Assembly (NCBI GenBank): GCA_029717555.1
Contig: JAMDHS010000050.1
Span: forward strand, 1 to 64,000
Reading direction: 5' to 3'
DNA: 64,000 nucleotides
Source of the DNA: Peribolospora baueri
Taxonomy: Eukaryota; Basidiomycota; Peribolosporomycetes; Peribolosporales; Peribolosporaceae
The translations under genes were made by a program, and so were the position numbers. Below the pieces are notes generated by a model. It worked only from the letters and a program-made list of their open reading frames with translations. It had not been told where the DNA came from and ran no database searches. Shown here piece after piece: positions 12,773-22,728 of this stretch; the first letter of the stretch is position 1; every line of letters begins with the position of its first letter.

Positions 12773-13650
12773 TAACAAGGCCAACTACACCTACACATGC
12801 GGCAATGAGAATCTTCTTCAGCACATCTTTAGGAGAGATATGGGCTTTAACGGCGCCGTTGTGTAATTGTTACGACTTTCCTCCATCTTTGTGCTTGGAA
12901 GCTAGTCTTAGCGCTGACGATGCCTCTTGTCTTCGCCATCACTTTCGCCCGCTAGATCTGACTGGAGGGCTACTCATGACACTGTGCGTTCGTGTTACGT
13001 GGATCAAATGGGGCTCTTTCTTATTCTTCGACTGTTTTTATTGGCCGACCACAGAAAAGCTCAATGAATGCCGGGATGGACATCGAGATGCCAGGCGGCT
13101 GTATCGTTATCGGCGGCGGGGTATATGGCGACATTCTCGCTCTCGATGGTGAGCGGCATTAACCGCCAACCTTTTAGTTCGTTTACCTAATTAGTACTGT
13201 TCACTACAGTGAACACGAAAGCCATCAACGAATCTGCTGTAGACGCAAGTAAAGGAGAGAGGGATGTCTTTACCGGATGTATCGCTGACATGGAAGAGGC
13301 CCAACGATGATGTCTGTCGTTTGTTGAAGGCCCTGGTCACGCATACGGCAGTCTAGCCGTGGTGGGTTCGGCTGCTCGCAGCAATCCCGACGGCATCAAC
13401 TCTTGCAGTGATCAGTCTTGCGACAAAGGTACTTTGGCGGTCGGATGGGGTTCGGGCTCGTCTACTTTTCCCTACCTTATCTCCCCAGCTCACGCCATCG
13501 CGATACGCTTTGAGTCTCAAGTCGGCGGTGTCCACGTCGTTCTCTGATGAGGACCATACGGAAGCAAAACAGGCGGCCGCTGGAAAAGAGGCGGCGTTTG
13601 TCTTCGTGACGAGTGACTCTGGCGAATATACGTCCACGGTTGAGGGGAAC

Positions 13651-14361
13651 GGAATAGTTGAAGGCCGTGTACGCTGGAAGGAAATGGTGCAGTCAGCCCT
13701 GTCTTTTTCCGTCTTCAGCCCGTAACGTCCACTCACAGAGACCGAACCCAAACTCTGCCCGCGGCTCAATATTATTCAAGTCATAATGTCGGTAGTCTAC
13801 GTAGAGACCTACGCTGTAGTCTACCTTCGAGGCGAAATCACTCATGACGACGTCTGACGGGTCCGTGTGCAAAAGAGATGGATGAACTGTTGGACCGACA
13901 GCATAACTCCGTTTCCCACAAGCTCACGAGCTCCATATTCGCTGTAAGAATGGCCGATAGTGAAAGGGAGTTTCGCGTACGGGTTGTGTTGTCCCCATAG
14001 CACGTCGGCGACCGAATCTGCGGTCGAAGGAAAACAAAGCGAAGAAGGAACGTGAACCCACGCAATCACCGTGATAGGGAATCATATCCGGAGAACTGAT
14101 GGATGAGTCCCTGCCCATCTCCTGCCCATGGAAACCGGCGGACAGGACAGCAGTCACTGCCGACGGGAATGTTGCATACTTTATCAATACTCTCGTCCTT
14201 TGGGGACTTTATAACCTTTACTCACCGTTTTCATTATCAAACCATGGCTCCATGTATACTGGGCCCGGCGCGGCGATGACGACGATGGTATTGTTTTAAC
14301 GCTGGCACGGCTTCAATGAGCTTGTCGCCATCGTGCCAGAGATGGAGGTCGTTCCTGTCGC
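13651..14361 (-). other. Inverted block 2 of the GH3 pseudogene
   Basis: Read on the - strand from 14362 downwards, this block gives GDRNDLHLWHDGDKLIEAV, NTIVVIAAPGPVYMEPWFDN, VTAVLSAGFHGQEMG, SVADVLWGQHNPYAKLPFTI, VDYSVGLYVDYRHYDLNNI, EPRAEFGFGL and SYTAFNYS. This is the second GH3 domain up to the start of the fibronectin-III tail. Both junctions are exact at codon level: + strand VEGN at 13650 joins GDRND, and FNYS joins ALFINSTSS at 14360 on the + strand. About 711 bp are turned round with no net gain or loss. At least two frame changes lie inside, so the copy was not functional in any orientation. Confidence 0.85.
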
Positions 14362-14969
14362 CCTGTTCATCAATAGCACCTCTTCTGCTAAGCGCCCGGC
14401 TCGGGCCTCAAAGCGCGCTGCGGTCCAAAAACGTCACCACCAGAACGACAGATTGTCGAAGCGCTCGACAGGAGTTGACAACGACGACCTCCAGGCCGCC
14501 TACACGGTCACCTTTACGGTGACGAATAGCGGTCAGCGAGAGGGCATGGAAATCGGTGAGCTTTTAGGGCGTCTTCAACGCAAGAGGGTGCCGTGGTTCG
14601 GAGCTGACGCTTTCAATCTAATCTGCATGATGGCATTCACAAAGCTCAACTATACCTTGGCTTTCCGCCGTATCTGGGCGAGCCACCTCGCGTCCTCCGT
14701 GGTTTCGAGGCAACTGGTCCTCTTAAACCTGGTCAGGCCTCTACAGTCACACTGACCTTGCGCGAACGGGATATCAGGTGCGGCACGGCCGAGCTTGTGG
14801 AGCGACACTTTGTCGACCGAAACGTCGTCGTTCGCTGCTGACCGCGGTGATCGTCCTATTTCGCAGTATCTGGGGGAGCTGGCGAGTTCCCGAAGGCACT
14901 GTAGCCGCCTACGTTGGAGCGTCGTCTCGCGATTTGCGGTTGAAAGGGCAGTTCACACCTAGTGCTTGA

Positions 14970-15970
14970 TTTTCCCCCGCTCCTATTCGTTAAATCGTCT
15001 TCATGTCGTTATTGGGCTTCAACAGCTTCCGTCCACCACTGCAGTCTGTCGATCGGCAAGGCTGCCTCGCTTCGAGGCTGTGCTCGATGACCGAGATACA
15101 TACTCAGATCAATGGCTCATCTGGGATGTGAAGCACTGCGGCCAACGCGCAAGCAGGCGCTAGATGTGTCCATGCACAAGGTCCCACAAAGTCAGCTGCC
15201 ACCGCTCAAGACGGGACGGTGGCTGTGCTGCCGGTGGCCGGGCGACCCGACGTGATGGGGACGTCCGCAGCTGCGGTGCGTGCTATGGAACGTGCCGTAC
15301 GTCGGCTTGCACACGGAACTGCCGGGCAAGGTTTCGAAGGCGGTGCGAGGATGCGAGGATGCGACGAGCAACGAAGTGTTGTTAGTTGCTATTACACCTC
15401 GTCCTTGTCGTGGGGTCTAGTAACGTCGGCCGCTTGCTTGCTTTCCCTCTATCGCTCGTTCGGACCTGTACCCTGCGCGCCCAGTCAACCCGCCGTGTCT
15501 AGCTTGTCGAGCCGACGGCTTCAAACGTCAACCCGTCCAGCTGCTGCAGGCTCATTTATAGTAGATGGTGAAGAGCTTCCTTCGCTCGACGCCGGCGAGC
15601 GTCGTCCATACACAACGTGTCGCAGCACTGCCAGCACTGCCCTCTCGGACTCAACTCAACCCGTCCGCGCCCACTTGCAGGCCTCGCCGCGGTCGGTCGC
15701 TCGGCCGGTCAGGACGGGATGGGAGTAACACCACCGACGGCGGTGCTAAGACAGCCAAGCCAGCCGGTCCTCCTCCCACAGCCATTCGTTCGTGCTCACC
15801 GTCGGCGCAGCGCAGGCTGGAAAAAGGGCATATAAGACGCTGACGAGCGACCGTTCCCATTCCCGTCTCCTCATCAGTTTCCTCCTCTCTCAATTTCCTC
15901 TATCGCTCCTTCCTCGTCTCTCAACTCTCTCTCCCTAATCTTTTTCCTCTCCCTTTCAACAAACTTAAAG
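14970..15970. other. Spacer upstream of the first secreted-protein gene
   Basis: About 1 kb after the GH3 remnant. Several short open frames on the + strand (15000-15730) are Arg/Ala/Ser-rich and look like chance frames in GC-rich DNA. The last 140 bp hold a TATA box and a CT-rich leader for the gene at 15971. Confidence 0.4.
15831..15836 (+). promoter_or_regulatory. TATA box
   Basis: TATAAG in the context GGCATATAAGACG, 135 bp before the ATG at 15971. A TC-rich leader follows it, as in strongly expressed fungal genes. Confidence 0.6.
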
Positions 15971-16575
15971 ATGCGTGCCTTTGCTACTCTCTTCGCCATC
16001 GCCGCCGCCGGTCTCAGCGCCGTTGCCGCCAACCCGGTGGTGTCTCGCCAGGAGGCTGCCCGCTTCGGGTCTGTCTCCGTCTCCAACGCGAACCTTCACG
16101 TCGGCGAGGTGAGCGAGCGGCCCAGCTTGGCGTGTCATTCGGTTCGCGTGGATGTGGACGAACGCTCACCGTCGCCTATCCTCACAGCCCTTCAGCGTGA
16201 CCTACAACTCGACGACCGCTCGGTACCAGCCTGAGTACGTCGACATCTACATCCAGGGCCAGAAGAACAACCAGCCCTCGACGCCCTACGTGCTCCTCCA
16301 GCGCAACAACTACTCCCCCACCCAGAAGACGCTCACCTTTGAGACTACCGTACGTGTCCGACGACCCGCATTGTCATCCTTGTCACTCGCGGTCGATCGA
16401 GCTGACCGCCGTATGTATTTCTCTGCGCATTGATCATCCGCAGGTGCCCGACGTCGGCGCCTACGAGACCAACGTCGATGGCTGGCTCTTGTGGGCCATG
16501 ACCACCTTCCCCTACGACAACGACCAGCACCTCCTCACCCAGGGCGGCATCTCCACCGGCCTCACCATCAACTGA
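15971..16575 (+). CDS. Small secreted protein of unknown function
   Basis: Three exons (15971-16108, 16188-16349, 16444-16575) give 143 aa. The N-terminus MRAFATLFAIAAAGLSAVAA is a clear signal peptide with a likely cut after the Ala-Ala before NPVV. The mature part starts with FGSVSVSNANLHVGEPFSV and contains YNSTTARYQPEYVDIYIQG and VLLQRNNYSPTQKTLTF, which alternate polar and hydrophobic residues like a small beta-sandwich. The C-terminus is DNDQHLLTQGGISTGLTIN. There are no Cys residues in the mature chain and no membrane anchor. I know similar unnamed secreted proteins in basidiomycetes but no function. The TATA box upstream and high use of C-ending codons suggest strong expression. Confidence 0.85.
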
Positions 16576-16849
16576 GCGCGTATATTCCCCGCAGCGTACG
16601 TTAGCATGACACGTCGCTGACCGTACCGTCGGGGACGGCGATTCGAGCGTGCTATTTGGACACTACTTGGTTACCCTTTTTTACATGTACATCCTCTTGG
16701 GGTCAAACGTCACGGGCGGGCGGAGCCACTCATTCGTTCATTCATGTAGAATCTGAATTCTCGCCACCTGCGTGCGTTGTTCGTGCGTGTGCGAAATGAT
16801 GACTTGGCCTCCAAGATAAGGGAGAGTGTGTGCGAAACGATGAAGTGGT

Positions 16850-16979
16850 TGGTGTAGGATACGGTAAATGCCTGGCCAAACCATCTTTGCAAGAAGACCG
16901 ACGACGACGTCGGCTGGTGTAGGATACGGTAAATGCCTGGCCAAACCATCTTTGCAAGAAGACCGACGACGACGTCGGC
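16850..16979. repeat. 65-bp tandem duplication, two copies
   Basis: Copies at 16850-16914 and 16915-16979 appear identical over 65 bp, starting TGGTGTAGGATACGG and ending GACGACGACGTCGGC. Identity this complete points to a recent duplication. It does not lie in a recognisable gene. Confidence 0.85.
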
Positions 16980-17410
16980 CGAGCCCGAGTCGTAGTACAG
17001 CGAGGCCTTTCTTAGCCCGGTGGGTCGATTCGGAGCCCGTGCGGAGGGACGACGGGGAATATTCTGGCGTCGTCTCGCTCCGCTCGCTCTTGGAGCCGCC
17101 GCTTCTATCCATCCTATCCTCCTCGGGCCATCTTCGTCGATCGCGACACGCACGGCCGAACATTAACCAAGCTGGTCTCGGAGGATAGTAGGCCGGACGC
17201 TCACCTCGCGTGGGGTTCCAACTATGTCCCCACCCATCTCCGTCTGTCTGTCTGTCCTACTCCGGACCTTGGAGAGCAGCGAGCGGGGTGCGGTGAATGA
17301 ACGATGGGAAAACGTCTACAAGCGCGAGTCACCCGGCAGCACCACGCACCTCGTCTGCCTACATGGGTCCGTTCAGTGACCACCAAGACGCGAGAGCTCA
17401 AGGACGCCTC

Positions 17411-17424
17411 TTGTCCTTGTCCTT

Positions 17425-17470
<46 letters not shown>
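17411..17470. repeat. Hexanucleotide array (TYGTCC)n
   Basis: About ten units: three TTGTCC, then TCGTCC units. It sits 750 bp upstream of the secreted-protein gene at 18221. Confidence 0.85.
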
Positions 17471-18112
17471 CCTCTCGGCTCGGCAGCGTCACCTACTTAC
17501 CTGGCCGGCTTGGCGTTCCTTGCTTCCCCGGCCGGCACACCCGTGTCCTCGTCCGTGTCCCCACGGAGCAAGCGCTTACTGTCGGGACGTGCGGCTCGCA
17601 GAGGTGAGGCGAGGCGAGGCGAGGTGTGTGTGTCACGCGGCCCACTCACGATCCCAAGTCGAGCCTGCCGAGGTGTAGTCGGACCAAGTCGTCGATATCC
17701 CCGCGTGCCACAGACACACACATGCCACTCGCCTCGCCGCTCGCGACGAGCCGATGTTTCCGATCCTCCCTCGTCCAAGTCTATCCAGGCAGTGCTGCCA
17801 CCGCCCCCCATCCTAGGCATACACGGCCAGGCCGCACTGCGACTGCGAACGGCGCCGGCGACCCCGGGACCCACCACGAGGACGCTCTTGCTCTTCTTTG
17901 TCTCACGCGGCCGTGTGACTTGCTCGGCTGTGGCAGTGCAGCGCCATGGTCAACCTCGACATCGACGTGGACGAAGGGAGCGCTGCGTGTACGCTCGCTG
18001 TGTCGTCCGTCCACCCCCACCCGACCTGAGAGCTCGGAGCGGAGAGCGGATCGAGTATGCCGGCAAGGCAGGCACACACACCATCCTCCCCCGGCTGTGC
18101 TCAGGCTGCGTC

Positions 18113-18120
18113 TATAAAAG
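18113..18120 (+). promoter_or_regulatory. TATA box
   Basis: TATAAAAG, 108 bp upstream of the ATG at 18221, followed by a CT-rich leader. Confidence 0.65.
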
Positions 18121-18220
18121 TGCTGGCCGCGCTCCTTCTCCTTGGGAAAGCGCACCTCGCCCAGTTTCGTTCCTACCCTTACTCATCTCCTCCCCTTCGC
18201 TCCTATCCTCGAGTACAGCC

Positions 18221-19162
18221 ATGTTCTCCACGTACGTTCACTCCGCCCTCTTGGCCATCGCTCTGGCCGCCGCTTCCATCAAGGCCACACGTGAGTAGCA
18301 GGCCGGCCGCTCTCGACGCGTCTCACATCGTCATCTCACGCCGTCCCTGCTCGCAGTCCCTCTCGGAGTCCAGGTCGTTCACGACGCCGCCCCCAAGGCC
18401 GCCGGGAGACCGACCATGTCTCCTGCAGCTGCAGCGACTGGCAACTACTTCAGTGAAGACTACGATGCGCTCACCACGTCCGATCTGCTCTCCGTGCCCA
18501 CCTGCAACGGCGGTTTTGACATCTCCGTCCTCCAGGCTTACGACGCCGGGCCTGGCATCTCCTACTTGCAGTACAGCGAGACCTCGGGTCCGGCGTACAA
18601 CTGGCAGTTCATCAACAACTCTACCCTCGTCAACGCCGCCAACGCCGGAAAGACGGACCCTCAGGGTAACCTTCTGTTGAGCGGAAACGTCATCCAAGCT
18701 CCTCCCGACGGCTGCCAGAGCCAGGGTAGCGCGCCTCCGGAGGGCGTGCGCATCTTTGCGCAGAGCCAGTACCAGGTGCGTTCCCCCCGTCCTCTCGCCA
18801 ACGTTCGGCCACTAAGCTGACCGTCAGTCCGCGTTCCGCCGCGCAACCAGACGTTCGACATGCTCAAGTTCGACTACGGAATCCCCGCCGACGCGCCCAC
18901 GCTCAACAACTGCGTCCTCAAGGGTGTAAAGTCGGGTTATACGGACGACAACCCGACGGTATCGACGATGCTTGGCACCAACAACAACGGCCAGATTGCT
19001 CCCGCTGGAGCTTCCAACGGTGGGCCATACATGTGGGTCATCCCCACCGGATCGGACGCCGGACTTTGGCAGGGGCTTGAGCACATTACGATCAAGTGCG
19101 ACGGCGTGTACCAGATCCTCATCGACCGGTTCCAGTACTACACCCCGGCCCCCACTTCGTAG
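18221..19162 (+). CDS. Secreted protein of unknown function, 266 aa
   Basis: Exons 18221-18290, 18357-18775 and 18851-19162 sum to 266 aa. The start is MFSTYVHSALLAIALAAASI, a signal peptide. The body has paired cysteines (VPTCNGGFDI, DGCQSQGS, NNCVLKG, IKCDGVY), which could form disulfides, and aromatic-rich strands such as YNWQFINNSTLVNAANAG and IDRFQYYTPAPTS at the end. The third exon acceptor is the CCAG at 18850; the CAG at 18827 would put the rest out of frame. There is no anchor signal. The promoter has a TATA box. I do not recognise the family; a cell-surface or effector-like role would be a guess. Confidence 0.83.
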
Positions 19163-19739
19163 TCCCTCCCTCCCCTCTACGCCGGGCCACCTGTGACATG
19201 GACCATCGCGGCGATTTTTGTTGTTGTTTCTTCTTTCACCTTTTTTTTTTATCGTGTCGTGTCGATCAGGAAAACGGACCTTGGTTCGCCCTCGTGTACT
19301 CTATACTCTAGGGTACCCCGACGGCGTCCTTTTTTGAAATGTCAATATCAATGGACTCTTACACTCGCCCCGTTTACGCGTATTACATCACTTCGACTGA
19401 CTTGGCCTGGCCTGGCTTGACGCGACCGACGCGGTGGCGGTGTAAGAGATGAGATGAGCACGCGGTTTGTCTTCCTCTCGTCGTCGTCGTCGGTCGGGCA
19501 ATTGCGGCATTGAAGAAGCGTGATCGTCCATCCCATCCCATCCCACCTGCCTTGGCGAAGAAATCCATCCGCCTTGGTAAAGAAAGAGGACGGGACGGGC
19601 CAGGCCGGTGGACAGCGGTCCTTGAGGTGGGCCCACACCGCTGCGCAGGTCCCACCCACCTGCCTACCCAAAGTTTCTGATTTTCATCCCGCGAGTCGAG
19701 CGAGGGGCACCTTTCCCGCTCTCGCCGCTAGCTAGTTAG
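19163..19739. other. Spacer 3' of the secreted-protein gene
   Basis: About 580 bp with T-runs just past the stop codon (19214-19253, probably 3' processing signals) and a GCTAGCTAGTTAGC cluster at 19728-19750. No gene seen. Confidence 0.4.
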
Positions 19740-19884
19740 CTAGCTAGCTATCATCATCATGTTCGTTTCGGTTTGAGTGAGCAAACGACGGAATCGTCGG
19801 AGAAACGCCATAATAGGTCCGTCGTCGAAGCGACCATATTTGTGTCTGGCAAAAAAGACTGATACCTTACTATATACGTTACAC

Positions 19885-20245
19885 AAACTTCCATGGAAAA
19901 AAAGCATTAGGGTACAGAAGGACAATGGGACGGGCGCGCTTCGTCTCTTACCGACAACGACGACGACCGCGGCGAGATTCTTACCAGAGGCAAGCCCTCG
20001 CCGAGCTCGGGCAAGAGGCCTTGTCGCTCGAGCTCGCGGTTGGTGCTCGCGAGCTTGCGAGCGAGCTCCTCTCGGCGAGCCGGTTCGACGGGCGTTATGA
20101 CGAGAAAGAGCGGCTGCCAACCGAGTTTGTCTTTGATGCGCCGCTTCCGCGCCGTTGCGCTCCACCCGAGCGGCGGCCAGCTCTCCGCCTTTGAACTTGG
20201 CCCGCTCATGCTTTCGTGCCCGCTTGGCCGTCATGCGCACTCGAA
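19885..20245 (-). CDS. Possible small gene, basic protein; frame uncertain
   Basis: The - strand of this stretch is open in two frames. One begins at the ATG at 20209 and contains RRIKDKLGWQPLFLVITPVE, then a helical ARREELARKLASTNRELERQ and LLPELGEGLPL before a GTAAGA donor near 19984. It would end two codons later after an AAG acceptor near 19890. The other frame is very Arg/Ala-rich. A CATCTAAC branch-like site and CCCAG acceptor upstream (near 20265) support the second frame for the start. The first frame looks more like a real protein, perhaps a small mitochondrial one, but I cannot name it. The extent is approximate. Confidence 0.3.
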
Positions 20246-20723
20246 CTCGGTCCTTCCAGCGCTGGGATGTTAGATGTGAGACGGTATGCTCTCTGCCTTC
20301 GGCTGTCCTAGATAGCTCTCCTGTTCCTGATCCTATGAGTTAGTGGCCGGTGGCTGTGCCGTGCGGCTCGGTGCGCCCTACCTGAGATTTTCCCTCTCCC
20401 AGCGCAGGGCAATCATTTATATTGAGCGGAGCGACAGACAGTAGAAGGACCACCCGCAACGCTCGCTCCAGTCTGTCCTGGAAAGTTCTTTCTTTTTGTT
20501 TTTTTTGCGGCTCGTAGCTGGCCACGACTCCAACTGTCGACGACGTTCGCATACCCATCTCAGGACCGCGCCGCCATGACAAGCACACTGACAGGCATTT
20601 ACAAGAGCCTCAACGAGAGAGAAGAGAGAGCTGGTATTGATAATCTAAACAGGCTCGCAGGGGGTGGGGGGTCGCTACAACTCCTAATAACGATTCAAGA
20701 CACACGTCTCCGCCCATCCGCCA

Positions 20724-22314
20724 TCAGCGTCTCTTCCGACTATGCCTATGACTACCGCCCGAGTCGCGGTCCTCGTACCGGTCCCGTTCCCTATCTCTCC
20801 TCGAACGGTGACCATCGTCGTGCCTGTCACGGTTCCTCTCTCTCCTCGAACGGTTGTCGTCCTCGGTCCGGTCCCGTTCCTTCTCTTTCCTCGAACTGTG
20901 GCCCTCATCATGTCCGTCACGGTCCCTCTCTCTCCTCGAACGGTAGTCGTCCTCGGACCGATCGCGCTCCTTCTCTCTCCTCGAACGATAGTCGTCGTCG
21001 TACCGATCCTGGCCTTCCTCTCTTCTCAAACGATGGTCGTCGCTGTGCCGGACCCGATCCCTCTCTTTCCTCGAAAGGTGGCGGTCGGTACGACGACCGC
21101 CGTCGCTGTCGCGGCCGTGATCACCAGTAGGCCGGGAGGAGGGTGTGCTGGAACGAGGTGTCGACTATGACAAGCGAAGGGGACGACCGAATCAGACGCT
21201 TGGCCCCACTTCCGTACAAATAAGCCTTGGTGGACGCCGACGCGAAGGTGCATTCTTCGCCACCCAAGCCGTCACGCTAGTGACGGTGGCGTCTGTCCTC
21301 ACCACTCACCTCATTACTTCCTCCAACCCCACCGCTATCATTGCGCATGACCGGCACATATCTACGGTCAGGCCGCGTGATCTTAAAGTCCTTTCCCCCC
21401 TTCTTGCCTTTGCTGCTCCCGTCGTCCGGCACCTCTCTCGGCTTGGCCCCCAAGCCTAGAAGCGCTGGTCTGCTTTTTGGTACACGCGCCTCCGCGAGGC
21501 CCTTGCCACCCTTGCCCACGCCCTCGCCCTCCTTCCACCCCATGCCGCGCAAGAGCGCCGCACCGAACGCCTCTACCGGAGTCGCGGCGTAGTCAGACAA
21601 AGTGGGCGCGTCAGGACGGTTGACGACGTCGCGCCTGTACGCTTCCTCGTCGTTGGCGGCGCTCATGGGGATGGCGGCTATCTGGACGGAAGCCTCCTCC
21701 TTCCCGTCCTCTCCCTTTTCCGAGTCGCGCAGGATGGCAGCCATAGCCTGCTCTTCAAGCGAGTGCAAAGACCGGTTCGGTGCCGTGGGGATGACAAGCG
21801 GACCGGGTTCCTTCTTGCGGGATGCTCTGAGGGGCGCAAAGCGAATGGGCGCAGAACACGATGGAAAGTGAGGATGATCAGTGAGCACATGGAGGCCCCA
21901 TCTCGAAGCAAGGAAACGCGGAGGGGACAAAGGCCCAACGTACCCTTCGCTGCCGTTCCTCCCGTACTCGGTCACCTTCTCGTCTCCTCTCACCCTTCTT
22001 CTCGCACTCGCTCTCCGGTCCTCGTCGCCGTCCTCCTCCTCCTCATGCTCGTCCATCATCTTCAATCTTTTCGCCTCGAACACACTGACCCTTGCAGCGC
22101 CGCCACTTCTTGGAAATGAACCAAGAGAAAATCGTGGGCCTGGCCCAGGCCCGGCGGGAGAGGCAGACACGGGCCCGGTGGCGGACCTGCCGCTCCTTCC
22201 ATCCGCCTCGTTCGGCCGAGCCTGTGATGCGCCTCCGGACCCGCCTGCGGAGAAGGAGAAGGACAAAGTCTTCCCCGGCGGCTCGGAGACGACTGGCTCG
22301 GATGGGGTGGACAT
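20724..22314 (-). CDS. SPP2: Spliceosome factor Spp2/GPKOW, G-patch protein
   Basis: Three exons (21944-22314, 21310-21826, 20724-21164) give 442 aa. Spp2 recruits and activates the DEAH helicase Prp2 through its G-patch for the first catalytic step of splicing. Visible features are an N-terminal KTLSFSFSAGG motif, FEAKRLKMMDEHEEEED, then RKKEPGPLVIPTAPN and the Spp2 signature RRDVVNRPDAPTLSDYAATP followed by the G-patch VEAFGAALLRGMGWKEGEGV and GLGAKPREVP. The third exon is an Arg/Asp/Glu-rich tail built from about six 15-residue repeats of the type DDYRSRRERDRDGHD. The first intron (21827-21943) splits codon Gly. It is head to head with the alcohol dehydrogenase gene, 414 bp apart. Confidence 0.92.
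20750..21080 (-). repeat. 45-bp coding repeat in the SPP2 tail
   Basis: About six degenerate units of 45 bp encode DDxRSRRERxRDRxx-like 15-mers. On the + strand the unit shows as TCTCTCCTCGAACG blocks at a regular spacing (for example near 20796, 20841, 20931, 20976). Confidence 0.75.
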
Positions 22315-22728
22315 GGTGGAAGGGCAGGTCGAACGCGAGCGGCGTCGTGGGCGATGGTTAGGATGCCGCCTCGACCTCCTCCAGTCAAGTCGCCGCTGCC
22401 TGTGCGGACAAAAGCGCAAACAGGCGCCGTTCGCGTTACATAAGCCCAGCAATCGGAGCTGCCGCAGTCGCCGCCGGCTAACCGGGCCTGCCTCCCCGCA
22501 ATCTCGGAAGGGGAAGATCGGAAAACAGTCAAGGATGCAATGCGGACAAGAGTCTGCCTCCGGTGGGAGGGATGTTGGAGAGAGTGGAGAGGGTGAGTAT
22601 ATAAGGGAGACAGACCCGATCTAGCAAAGCTGCTAACCAGCTTCCGCCTTCCCGCTTGGCACCCGTCTACACACCAACAATTTACCCGTCCGTCCACCAT
22701 CCCCACGTACACGGCAACCGGCAAGACC
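22315..22728. promoter_or_regulatory. SPP2/alcohol dehydrogenase divergent promoter
   Basis: 414 bp between two start codons pointing apart. A TATATAAG at 22598-22605, 124 bp before the dehydrogenase ATG, suits that gene. Confidence 0.55.

Larger units (their letters stand above)
11336..14969 (+). pseudogene. Glycoside hydrolase family 3 beta-glucosidase, broken by two internal inversions
   Basis: The intact relatives are secreted enzymes that release glucose from cello-oligosaccharides. The + strand holds a signal peptide (LLIALWLATLACASG), MTLSEKIGLTTGQG, GIPALCFQDGPAGVRG (to 11826); YNKANYTYTCGNENLL, SDWRATHDT with the nucleophile Asp codon at 12960, NAGMDIEMPGG, AVVGSAARSNPDGIN and GTLAVGWGSG (12772-13651); and TVTFTVTNSG, GEPPRVLRGFE and WRVPEGTVAAYVGASSRD (14361-14969). 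The missing parts of the fold are found at the right places but on the - strand (about 11905-12772 and 13651-14361). Further damage: the donor after exon 2 reads AT instead of GT at 11610; roughly 60 codons expected between MPGG and AVVGS are missing or unreadable; there is a one-base frame change near 13545; and there are at least two more inside the second inverted block. Many splice sites survive, so decay looks recent. Confidence 0.85.
16576..18220. other. Long spacer between the two secreted-protein genes
   Basis: About 1.6 kb. It holds a 65-bp tandem duplication (16850-16979), a TCGTCC/TTGTCC hexamer array (17411-17470) and, at its end, the TATA box and leader of the gene at 18221. An open frame of 333 codons on the + strand (17297-18298) is low-complexity and runs through the array; I do not accept it as a gene. 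Confidence 0.5.

Noticed and set aside
11336-14969. Programmed or phase-variable inversion at the GH3 locus
   Set aside because: No inverted repeats, no recombinase gene nearby, and the coding blocks carry frame breaks. Accidental rearrangement is simpler.
17297-18298. 333-codon open frame on the + strand, fused to the signal peptide of the gene at 18221
   Set aside because: It runs through a hexamer array, is Ser/Arg-rich without motifs, and contains the TATA box of the real gene. Chance frame in GC-rich DNA.
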